In this document: positions 33,283 through 44,991 of the stretch, one piece after another
Layout of the letters: the number at the start of each line of letters is the position of its first letter
How positions within the stretch are numbered: the stretch's first letter is position 1
From: Ilex aquifolium
Lineage: Eukaryota; Streptophyta; Magnoliopsida; Aquifoliales; Aquifoliaceae
DNA length: 64,000 bases
Direction of reading: 5' to 3'
Assembly: GCA_951799425.1 (NCBI GenBank)
Contig: OX637402.1
Location: 33,013,492-33,077,491 of the forward strand
The notes under the pieces: generated by a model
The model's database searches: none
What the model was told of the DNA's origin: nothing
Seen by the model: the letters and a program-made list of their open reading frames with translations, nothing else
Position numbers and translations under genes: made by a program

Positions 33283-33562
33283 ACTTACCCAAAAAGAAAA
33301 TAGGGTTTTTTTGGTGTTAGTATAATTTTTTTAGACTTATTTGAGAAAAAATGTATGGATAAATTGTTTATTATCTTAAGTGCAATTTTAATAAAACATC
33401 TTGTGTTTAGGTACAAAATTCAAATGAAATCAGAATTATTTTACTTAATTACTCTCTTTTAAATTATGTATAATTGATTGACAGTTATGTATCTAATCAA
33501 ATATGTGAAGATTTTATTGGATATTATCATTCTTTTGAATTTTAAACTGTATTTTTTGTATT

Positions 33563-33955
33563 CATGTGGTCTGAAAATAGTTACACTAAACAGTCATTGA
33601 TTATATCCGACACCAACCAGTTACAATTGACTTATGATATACTAATAATTTATTCATGGTTTCTGAAAACAGTTAGATCAAACAGTTACACAAGTCAATT
33701 AGAATTGTCCTATGATATACCAAATAGTTATTCATGTGTTTTAAAAAAAAAGTTATATTAAACAGTTACTGAAATTATACAACACCAACCAGTTACAATT
33801 GTTCTATAATACACCAATAATTTATTCATATGTTCTAAAGACAGTTTGACCAGACAGTTACACCAATTATGAGACACCAATTAGTTACAATTACCTTATA
33901 ATGCACCAAATAATTATTCATGTGTCATGAAAATAGTTACACTAATCAATCCATT
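33563..33955 (+). repeat. Tandem repeat, about 80-95 bp units
   Basis: About four and a half copies of a unit containing TATTCATGTGTTCTGAAAA, CAGTTACAC and ACACCAACCAGTTACAATTG, with starts near 33,563, 33,654, 33,733, 33,827 and 33,919. The following 250 bases keep related ACACCAA/AGTTACA words. Confidence 0.7.
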
Positions 33956-36035
33956 ATATCATTCAATTGTTTAGTTTGACCAAAGAATTACCTATTCAGT
34001 ATCACTATATAGTTTACATCAATTATACACATCAAATAAGGTAAACTAAGAAATTACACCAAAGATGTACATCATATAGGGACACCAAATAGATAAACTA
34101 ACGACCTATATTATTAAACCAAAGTGTTACACCTGACAGTCGTACAATCCAGTGACAACAAAGAATTACAACAACGACATACATCAAACAGTTTCACCAA
34201 AAAAGTTGCAAAAATTTTTGAACCTGGAATGTAGAAAGTATTTTTTGTATTCATGAGAAATGTGGAAAGTAATCAAATTAAAATTGCAATCCTTAAATGA
34301 CATCCCAGAGTAAAACTTTCTTGTCTTCCAAATATTTGCAATATTTTTGAATTTCAAATTTACCAAAGACCAAGGAATATGATCTATGCTTCCTGGCTTT
34401 CCGCCTTTTTCCTTAATGGAGCCGAAGATGACGCTTGGGGATCAAAATCGGTTTTGCACTCTTTTCCCTTCAACTTAATGGCTTTTTGGTCATTAATTAA
34501 AAAAATACACTTGAGCTTAAATAAGTTTTCATGTTTTATTTTAGCTCAAATAAGTCTAAATTTTTATACCGACTTCCGTTTTGCCCAAAAAAATAGATCA
34601 TATGGCAAACTCGATCGGTATTTGGCCAAAATATATTAGGCTTATTGGTCTATAATCTACAAATTTGTACGATATACGAGATTTATTGATTCGTCATATC
34701 TTTTTCCACTCCTGTTCCACCTTTTCTCACCAGTTCCTAACTTCAACCGATAGTCATGGGATAAGAAAATAAGAACATATTTAAAATAAACAACTAAGTA
34801 GTAAGTAGTAGTAAATTGATTCTCTTCTTTTGTTCTCTTCATTTTTCTCACTTGTAAATATTCAATGTAATGATAATATCATTTTACACGTCGTATTACT
34901 ATTTAATTACAAAAATCATATAGATTTAGTGAATCACAAATAATTCGAATAAAAATGACCCTAGTAGTTGTAGCTGAGATGGGGTCAAACCACTAGAGCA
35001 TAATAACTCATTATTTAGTTTTAATATTTAATGAGATTTATAGTCAATCCAAAAATTATAGTAAATACAGATGCTAAAACAATGCGATCCGCAGTGGCCC
35101 CACGAAGGATTTCTATAGCAAACTAAAGAGCTGTTACTGATTATGTTATCCCAGTGACATTTTATGTCAAAAGTCACATTAAATTATTTCTCCCTACCCT
35201 TTCGACAAAGAAAAAGTTGTCTTCGAAATTATTGGAGATATTATACAATGGCCTGCACAAAACATGTGTTTTTTTTTTTGGGGGGGCATTGCACAAGACA
35301 TGTTATTTAACATCTATTAGTTGGAGGGGATGTGACTTTTATAAGTTATAAATGTCAAAAGAGGTCGGTGTAGTTTTTAAAACGTGAGGGAGTATTCGTA
35401 TAATAAAATCAAATGTCAGGAGGTGTAAGTGATATTTACCCTAAGTTTCAATTGAATATCTTTATTTTTTTTCCAGGGAGGGGATGAAGACGTTATGAGA
35501 AACGCATCCCCTCCCCCCCCCCCCCCCCCCCTTCCTCACATCCTTTGTTACAACTATAATAAATGGAAAAATAAATTAAAAGATATTTGATAAGTTTAAA
35601 CACTTCAAGATCAAATTGTTGGAGTTCTGATATGAGATTTCTGTAAGAATAATATTTAAAAAAGATTACATATACTTGATACAAAATCAATTTTATTGTA
35701 CCAAACTCGATTATATACATCAGCTTTGCGTCGTAAAGAAAATCAAAACCAAATTTATGATGTAGTCATTATTAAAGACCGAATAACAAAATGATGGTTA
35801 AAATAATCACAAATACACGAGATCCTGATTAAATTCTCAAATTAAGTTTAAATAATATTTTTTACAAAATAAATAAAACTCATACATTTTCCACGCCACG
35901 TCACCTTCTATACCACTGACATTGAAATGCAACCACAACCAAATGACCTAGCCAACGCGGCAGCAATGTAGGACCTACTTCTCAACGTCTTGGTCACATT
36001 CTCCCATTGACTCTTCGCTCTAGTTCTAGTGTAAA

Positions 36036-36200
36036 CAAAAAAAGTCAATACAAATGACATTTTCATTGAAAACGTCATTTGTACTAACGTTTTTAGGTCT
36101 TGTAAATAGCCTATAGTGTAAGTAAAAAAGGTCAGTTGGTCTGACGTTTTTATGCTAAAAACGTTAATCCAACTGACGTCTTTGCATAAAAACGTCATTC
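36036..36200. repeat. Stem-loop repeats with ACGTTTTT core
   Basis: Two adjacent inverted repeats, TACAAATGAC/GTCATTTGTA and GTCAGTTGG/CCAACTGAC, each around AACGTTTTT or AAAAACGT, plus a third partial unit. This resembles the subterminal repeats of a DNA transposon. It abuts the broken P450 copy. Confidence 0.6.
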
Positions 36201-36300
36201 TAACTGACGTTTTTAAAAGTGTCTGGATTTAAGAAATACTTTGAAAACAAACCCTCTTTCGGGTATATTTTTTAAAAACCCCATGGGTTGGGGTAAAACC

Positions 36301-37659
36301 TCATTTTCACCCTATAATGACTATTGGAAGGAGATGAGAAAGATTTGTATTCTCAATTTTTTCAGTCCCAAAAGAGTCCAATCCTTTCGTCCTGTTCGTG
36401 AGGATGAAGTTAGCCTAATGATCAACAAAGTATCTACATTAGCTTCTTCATCTAAACTCATCAACTTGAGTATGATAGCAAGGGCATTTACAAGTAGAAC
36501 AATACGTAGAGTTGCCTTTGGTAAAAACTATGACCATGAAGATTACGAGAAAAGTAGATTCCATGACCTACTCAATGAATTTCAGGCCATGATGGGAAGC
36601 TTCTTTGTTTCTGACTTTTTTCCATTGCTTGGCTGGGTCGATATACTCACTGGATCGCGTTTTCGACTCAAGAAGATTTCCAAGCAAATGGATACTTTCT
36701 ATCAACAACTCATTGATGACCACCTAGATCCGAAGAGGCCAAAATCCACACAAGAGGACATTATTGACATCTTACTTCGGTTGATAGAGGATCAGTCATC
36801 TTCCATTAATCTCACTTTCGATCACATTAAAGCATTGCTCATGGTATAAAACTGTCATGGCTTCAAGTTTTATTCTTTTTTTTTGGTTAAACAGTAAAAG
36901 ATGTCCACCTCGACTAATCATTCTCCAATCTGATCAAAGACAGATCATCTATATCAACATTAGAATATTCATTAGAAATAAATTTTTAGTAGTATGATCC
37001 TAAAGAGTTGTCAAAATTCAAACTCAGTCTGAATTTAGAGTTCGGCCCTATTGTCGAGCTTTTTTTTTTTTTTTTTTTAAAGTACTAGAACTTCTATTTC
37101 AGACTTTCTCTTGGCCCTTTTTCTTTTTTCTTTTTTGCTTTTTCGTGGCAGGATATATTGATAGGTGGGACAGACGCAGGTGCAGTTGCTGTGGTTTGGG
37201 CCATGACAGGACTGATGCAAAACCCTAGAGTGACGAAGAAAGCGCAAGAATATTTTAGAAAGTTGATCGGAGAAAAAGGTAAAGTAGATGAAGATGACCT
37301 TCAGAAACTTCCTTATATCAAGGCAGTGATAAAGGAGATACTTAGATTACAACCACCTATTCCTCTGGTTCCCCGAGAAACAATACAAAAATGTGTTGTA
37401 GAAGGGTATGAAATCCAACCAAAAACCCTAGTTTTCGTGAATGCATGGGCCGTTGGGAGGGACACTGAAGCTTGGGAAAACCCAGACGAGTTCTTACCTG
37501 AAAGATTCTTGGATAGTTAGTACCATCGACTTCAAAGGACAAGATTTTGAGCTAATTCCGTTTGGAGCTGGTCGGAGAAGTTGTCCTGGCAAAAGCTATG
37601 CGTCTGTGGAAGTGGAACTTGCAATTGCTAATTTACTCTATTCATTCAACTGGGAACTA
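36301..37659 (+). pseudogene. Broken second copy of the CYP71-clan P450
   Basis: Closely related to the intact P450 upstream. The N-terminal roughly 110 codons (membrane anchor, hinge, first helices) are missing: homology begins at FSPYNDYWKEMRK near 36,301, directly after unrelated repeat sequence. Exon 1 runs to 36,843 (donor ATG|GTATAA) and exon 2 starts at 37,152 (GCAG|GATATA). The ExxR (EILR) and FLPERF motifs are present. Just after FLPERFLDS there is an in-frame TAG at about 37,518 plus a frame change; the heme loop [10 protein letters not shown] continues in another frame. The 3' end stops at NWEL where a MITE begins, so the C-terminus is lost. The I-helix reads GGTDAGAVAVVW, with the conserved Thr again Ala. 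Confidence 0.9.
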
Positions 37660-38041
37660 TGGTACAGTTAAAAAAATTCGGTACAATACTTTTAAAATTT
37701 ACTATTTTAATGGTTGTTTTTATAATTTTTATGAATTATTTTACAACAAAAAAAATAAGGCTATTGTGATTTACCACCTTTGTGAGTATTTTTACCATTG
37801 TTGTGGTAATTATTTTTATCACTATTTTTCAGTACAAAAAATTATTATTTTTGTGGTTAATTTAATTACTTTTAAGGGTTTTTTTTATTATTGTTGTTGG
37901 TATTTTTACCACTATTGTGATAACTATTTTTATTATTTTGTTAGTTACCACAACAATGATTAAAATACCCACAAATATAATAAAAATAATCACAAATATA
38001 ATAAATAAAGATATAATACCAAATTTTATTTTTCGATACCA
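37660..38041. mobile_element. AT-rich MITE, TGGTAC...CGATACCA ends, copy 2
   Basis: Same family as 27,875-28,221: TIR-like ends TGGTACAG and CGATACCA, with internal inverted runs of ATTGTTGTGGTA and TACCACAACAATGAT. It starts exactly where the P450 pseudogene homology ends. No clear TSD, and the lost P450 tail is not seen on the far side. Confidence 0.55.
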
Positions 38042-41000
38042 CAATCAAGTCCATTAGGGAACATAAATTATGTAAAGTAGTACGAGGAATAAAAAAAGAG
38101 ATTATGAGTTCACAGGCAAACAAAGAAGCAATGAATGTGGGAAAATATCATCTCAATATGATTAATTATTGACAAAAAAAAAAAAAAAACACTATTTGGC
38201 AATGTTTTGGCCTACATGGTCACACGTGTCAATTAATACTCACAATACCCTTACTTTTTTTCCATCTTAATTACTCATAATGCAATATTATGCATATTAA
38301 ATTTGTATATCAAAAATATGCACTAAATTATTGACAGATGTTGGCTCAGTGAAAACCATTATCATAAAACGATAGAAATGACTTAATGCACACTTTTTAT
38401 TTATTGCCAATTCTGTACATCTCTCCATATTTTTCTCTTTATTTCAACCTATTGTAATTATGCACACGAGTGACTGTGTAGGACTCCCAAATATTGTTGG
38501 GTCCAATATAGTCAAGCCCATTAGTTACAACATGGGCCTGTTTTCTGTTTTGACCCATAGCCCATCTGCTTTTTAAAAAAGTCATCCAAAAAATTCTTCG
38601 AGCTCACACCAAACCCAAGAGGCCGAGAGGGGATTATTTACTGTTGCTATTCTTTGTCACTGTCCAACTGAAATCAGGAAAAATTATTATAATTAACGAT
38701 TGGCAATTAGATGCTAAAAAACTAATAAACAATTAAAATGAAACAACAATAAAGGGGAAAAAAACAAAATCAAGTCGTTGCAAATAATGCACGAATTGCA
38801 GCTTATGTGGCAACAATAGTATTAGAATGAGAAGAAAGTTTTGAATTTGATGATGTGAGGTTGGATTGAATTTGACACAATAACTCAAAAACGAACAATG
38901 AGCTTGAAGCTACAACAGATAATTGCACCAAACCAATTTAGAAGCACCTTTTTCTTGACTTGCTCAATATTCTTACCACTTATACCTATCTGTCTTGGAG
39001 GATAGAGGCAAAACCCGTTACTCTAACTATACGGATAGGAAAACACTTAACTCAAAGACAGAACACTCGCCAAAAGAAAAAATTATAAAATTGACTTTAG
39101 AAAAGAACTCCAAGAGGAGGACGTCTTTTCATCTCTAGTCCGTCTCTTTTACCCCAATTTGAGAGACCTATTTAGCTGGTATTATAAGAAAAAATTATTA
39201 TTATTATTTTTATTGGTTTTTGATTTCTTGATCGAGGATTGCGTGAATTGCTTTAATTTATAATATCTTTTATGAACACACGAGCCGATTGAGATCCCTA
39301 CCCTACTTGAATGCTACATTTTTTGTTTTTCTTTTTGGTGGTAATCACCAGAACAATGCTACAAGCAAGACAGATATATATATATACGAGTCTCAATTTC
39401 CCTCTGGTCACATAATAATGTTCCTCAAGTAGACATTAATATTCTTGGATGGAGGGGCCAACAATCACTCATTTTTGCTTAAAAAGTCAAGGAGGGAAAG
39501 CTGTGAATCAAGCATCAATTGCTCTCAACATGTCAGTGACTTCACTCCCACCAAGCTTGCTGGTATATGCTGAGGCTTTGGAAGGTCCAATGTCAGCTAG
39601 TAAGGTCTCCTCTCTACAGCAGGACATATATGCTTTTCTGTGAACAAGCATCCATCAAACTGTTCAAAAGGATAAGGAAAAACTAGAGATTAGGAAGGTC
39701 GTTAGTTAACTTTACTAATGGTCCACTTTCAATCCTTCGTTACACTTGGATTAGCAACGGCTATTAAATATTAAACGGGTCCACTTTTGGTCCAACGAAA
39801 ACAATGAATTATATTTCTAAATCAAGTCTACCAATGTACATTAAGTGTAGTGATGTTATTTTTGTAATAGTTATTTATCGGTGTACATGAAAAAAATTGT
39901 ATGTGTACCTCACAGTTGCTCATGTTCTTTTTCTATTTGAGATGGGTTGTTGCTGCCACAGAGATTTTTTGAGACTCTAATTATTTTGGCAAGGTGTTGC
40001 GATAGCATGCCTTGTCGTAATAAGTAGAGTCTTGTGGTGGTAATGTTATTCTCAAATAGTATTTGTGGCAGAAAATAAACTTTTTTGTTACAGGATTATC
40101 ACCCCCAAAATAAAAAAAAATCTCCAAAATACGTTTTTTTGTGACAGTGAACACTACCGCCACAAAAAACTTGTCTTAAAATACCCTAATTCTTGTAGTG
40201 TTGTTTTCATTTTGTCAAATAATTACATTGCTTGAAAAGCAACCTACTTCGAGAGTGTAGGCTCCATGTGGTTTGAAATACATAGTTACCCGGACTAAAA
40301 ATATGTCTACAACCTTTTCTTGGCTTGGCAATTATTACCTTTTAAACGTTCAAAAACAATGAAGACACCCAGAATCTGTTACTCAAGTACTACAAAAATG
40401 CCAGATAGGAATCCACAAACAAGCATAGAACCTTGGACATTGTTTTAGGTGCCTGAACTCTGCACGCAAGGTGACACAAATATTTGTAGGGTTGGCATAT
40501 TGTCATAGGTGACCCGTAGAATATTGTTTAAACCATGTCATTTGTTAATATGTTTTAACTCTCACCGAACTTATTTACAGTCGTGTTTAATCAGATTCAT
40601 GTTTTCAATTTTACCCCTTACTTGGTTAGATTCATAACCATCCATTAAGTTGGTTTGGTGGCTCCATCCATTATCATTCAGTCTCTTTAATACTAAACCT
40701 AAAACTCAAAATGCTTTGGTGGTGTGTTGATATCGTATCTAGAAAGCATTTTGAGAAAAAAAAGTGCATGGGTTTAATGATCATGTGGGTGCAACTGCTT
40801 CTCTGTGGTGATAATTTCAAACTGTTAAAGTAAAAGGTACATTGCCTCATACATTGTAATCATTGGGGCTTTCCCCATGTGATAATGGGCTCCACCACCA
40901 CACACTTCCTTTAAAGAGGGCTCAATGGTCAGACTGACATATGGTGTGCTACCTAAAAAAACCTCACAGAACACAATTCCACCTACAAGTAAATAGCAGC

Positions 41001-44000
41001 CCTCTGCAATTCTGATTATGACATTTTGCCTTCAATTAGTTTGAAAGCCTATTTCAAATCTTGTTGGTTAATAGAGCAGAGAGAACTGTTATGATAAAAC
41101 AAGAAGGGCTATTTTAAGGAGGTGGGTGGTAATGGTGCCTTTCATTCAGATGGGGGGGGGGGAGAAGAAGACCAGATAACTTGAGGAGTGTATTAAACAA
41201 ATATATAGTTGCAGAAACCTTATCACCATAAGAGCAACACCAAATGTAATTGAAGAGTAGTTCATCAGTCAATTCATGTGCATAGGCGCCCCAGATGCAC
41301 ATGTAACTTATGTAGCACATTATTTGCTGCTTCCTTGCTCCTTTTTTTTTTTTTTTCAATGGTTAAGGGTATTCGAATCAATTTACACGCACATTAATTA
41401 ATCATCTCTTCGGTCTGATCAACAACAGATCATTCACGCCAGGACTAGAGTATTTATGAGGGATAAACTATAAAGCCTTCATGATTTGGTTCCAAGAGAT
41501 TGTCAAGATTTAAACTCAAAACGTCTGAGTTTACAGCTCGTCCTTATTACTATTTGAGTTATTTCTTAGGGTTCTTGCCCCCTTTTTTGCTCCCACAATA
41601 ACGTTGTACTCGACATTCCGTTTTCAAAGATTCAATAGTATTATTATAACATAATTTAATGACTAAATTTGCTATCTAATTTCTCACATTGACCGAGGGC
41701 TCATTTAAAATTAAAACGCAATTTTAAATTTTGAATTGAGGAAATTGGTTGAATTTCAATATACGAGCTATTTATGTATCAAATACCAACCAATTTCACC
41801 GTACCATGATTTAGTTATGTTTTGCATGTTTACCCATTGGTAATTACTTACAAATAGCATATTCAGGCATGATCTTATCGTGTCATATTAATTTTGTCAA
41901 TAAATTGGTTAATATAAACACCAAATGATGTCAAAACCGTATAATCCTAATATGACCCCTTACGAGTGACACAAGATGCTCTTCATGCGATTCAAAAACA
42001 TTCAATAATGTTTTTGACCGGATTGATTTTAATAACCCAAATACAATTGTTTGTTAAATAATTAATCATTCAACTCATTAATAACATGAAATTGATAATT
42101 ATTTTTTCGGGTAAGTGAATATGATATAATTAATAATTATTAAGTCTATTGAAATTTCACGTAGCAGGTTGGGTTCAGCCCAGGACATAACGTGGAACAG
42201 GACGCATGTGCTACTACGTGTCGGCTAGTAGGTTGGCCACGCTGGCAATGAGGACAAATTAGCTGTCAATAAGGTGGTTAAGCTTGTTGGATACCACCGA
42301 ACATCATCAATTGTAAAACCCTTCCACTCCCGTATCCGTATGAGATAGATTCTAAGTCTCAGACAACTCTCCCCTCCTCCTCCTCTATCCAAGTCACCGA
42401 CTCACCCTTTCTATTTAATTTATTCCTCGTGGTTATCTGTCGCACTTCACATGAAAAGGCCACATATCTGAGTGTGGGGCTCACCACCGTTACCTTATTT
42501 TCTCCAGCATTAAATTCTCTCTTGTTTCTCACGATAACTCGTTATGCTAATCATTCATTAGTGATTCCTGATTGCATTAATTGCCAGGTGCAACGAACTC
42601 ACAAATTACGTTGGAAACCAGCGACTGATACATAATTATTGCAGCGTTAATAAGCATTATGCCAGCAAACAATTGTTTTATAGGCCAATAGCTAATGAAG
42701 TCGAGCAGGACACTCCACGAATCAAGGGTTAAAATAACAAGTTTAAAGCGGGACACATGGAAAGAATTTGACGGTCATATGAGATATTTATGAAAATTCA
42801 TAATTGACAGTATAATTAGAAGAGTAATATTCTTAGAATCTTGAGAAATGAGGAGATGTGACATCATAAATCTTCAATTAAAAATAATTCAACACATATA
42901 TTCACGTATATCGAGAGACAAGCCTATGGTCACAAATAATGATCGAAAAAGATGGATCGACGATTGAGAGTCATATTTATAAATAGTAGAGATCAAATCA
43001 CTGAAAAAAGATTTCATGATCAATTACAAAAACTATACACAGAGCTAGTCTAACTTTTTTACTTGTTTATTTGCTTTCGAGCAATTTTATTTTTTTTGTA
43101 GTCTATCACTCTGATAATCTTTTACTGTTTTCATTTGATGTTATGTTCAGTATTCGTTTTGCCTTCTAAATTCAAATTTAGTGTACTTATTGCTTTTCTT
43201 TCTTGGTGTTTTTCTCACAGTGTCGTTTATACGTTTTTATTTGGTAAAATTACTTAAAGTTCTTAAGTCCCAAGACATAGAAAAAAATCTAGAGGTAACT
43301 TTACGTCTCGTTACATTCGTCTGAATAGTCACGATTTGAAAACCTCACGTCAGTTTGAGTTGGTAAGGTCATATGTCTTTGAATTTTAAGTTCACCTGAA
43401 ATTTAGCATGCTTATAATTCAAAAATACACCAAACATGAATATACAAAATTTTTTCAACGATTAAGAGTGATTAAATTAATTTATATATTTTTTTTATTA
43501 ATCTCTTTTTTTATACGATTAAAAAAACGAGTCATTTATGCTGCCGGGACTTAAAAATTTACCGGGGACAGTAATTTCACAATTGTGCCACAACTTTTTT
43601 CATTATTTTTTGTCAGCAATCATTAATTGCAATTTACTGCTAACCACTTCCACAAGAAGTACAACTAAATGGTTGCTTTTTGTCTGTATCCTTTCCTATC
43701 GGGGATTAAGGCAACATAAAGCGACAATGAGAGCAATTTCTCGCGTTTCTCGTGATTAACCGCTGGATAAGGCTTGATTTTTTTCCTGTTGTGGAGTTTT
43801 TGAATCTTTAATTACACTTTTTACCTTCTAAGTATTACCTGGTTTTTATTTTAGTCCTTTACTCTATTTTTACACCAATGCCATCATTTAATTTTCAACT
43901 TATCATCCAATGCAATCATAAAAGTAATTGTAGTTATTTGTTTATGAAAAAAGAAAAAATAATTATTTGTAGTGATAACACATGGTACTTGATGTTAATA

Positions 44001-44991
44001 ATGCCCGAGTTACACTCAATTTTGGTTCAATCAAGTTTCTTCATATTAGAAAATGAACTTAGTACGAAATACTTTTTTCAAATAGTTTAATATCTAAGTC
44101 GGATTGGGCAATATGTCATTTCACTTAGTAAGCTCGAGCTCACTTAATATAACCTATCATATACAATCACTTTTTTTATGATAACATAATAAATAACATA
44201 CTAATAAAAACAATGTGACTTCGAGTCTCATTGTATGTGTGTTTTTCTCAACATTTATTCAAGCCCTAATGTATATTCAAGTTCTTAGCACAAATAAAAC
44301 ACCTTGATGACCTAAACTTGAACATATGATCTAGAGCCGAGCTAAGTTAGCAAGTTTTCAAAATCGACAATCTAACTTGAGTTGAGGATGAATTTGTTAT
44401 ACCAATTCGAATATAACATAAACATATTAAAATTCAAAAGATTTGGCTCGATTAACACCTTTAAATATATACATGTCAATCTTCTGTAATGATAAGTGAG
44501 AATGTCTCCTAATTTTTTGAGAAAGTAATTTATAGAAATGAAGTGATATTATCTATTTGATCCAAAAAAAAAAGTGATATTATCTAAAAGGTTAGAGAAA
44601 AGAATTGACAAAAATAAAGTAAAAGGACTAAAATAAAATTTTATGTAAAATTTGAGTGCAAAGAGTAATTAATTAATCTATTTTATTTATAAACTTGGAA
44701 AAGAAAAAGAAAAAGATCGGACAGCTTTTCTTAATCGGATAACTCATCGCTCTCAGTGGATATGTAGACAAGGAAGCGGACCTGAGATAAATGGGACGGA
44801 CTCGAAACGCAAAGCCTAGCTAGATTTTAGAGAGTGTTGAGGTCCGCGGTGTGAAAACTGCGAACTCCTCTCTCTCTCTCTCTGGCACCATAAAGGGTTA
44901 AGGTAAGAGTGAGAGTGAGTAACCGCGAGGAACATCGTCTGTCGGAGAGTGAGAGAAAGAGTGAGGTCATTCAAACAGAGTGATCGGAAAA
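38042..44991. other. Long intergenic region and IQD promoter
   Basis: AT-rich, no gene supported. Small open frames (for example 39,449-39,643 and 43,538-43,759) have no family features. A CACTA-like end lies at 39,950-40,200. Homopolymer G near 41,154 and T near 41,344. From about 44,700 the sequence becomes promoter-like. A (CT)n run near 44,866-44,883 lies 110 bases before the IQD start codon, a typical plant leader element and a possible BPC-type GAGA site. Confidence 0.5.
39950..40200 (-). mobile_element. CACTA-type transposon end fragment
   Basis: Ends in CTTGTAGTG, which in reverse is CACTACAAG, the classic plant CACTA terminus followed by AATTAGGGTATTTT. The adjacent 250 bases have repeated CCACAAA, TTGTGGCAG and GGTGTTGCGA words like CACTA subterminal repeats. 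The other end was not located. Confidence 0.5.

Larger units (their letters stand above)
31131..36300. other. Intergenic between the two P450 copies
   Basis: No gene supported. Contains diverged tandem repeats and hAT-like ends (31,645-32,187 and near 33,282), a tandem array (33,563-33,955), G and C homopolymer runs (31,947-31,963; about 35,509-35,530) and stem-loop repeats at 36,036-36,200. A 64-codon frame at 31,249 has no recognisable content. Confidence 0.5.

Noticed and set aside
39449-39643. 64-codon plus frame
   Set aside because: No family features, in AT-rich spacer; chance frame.
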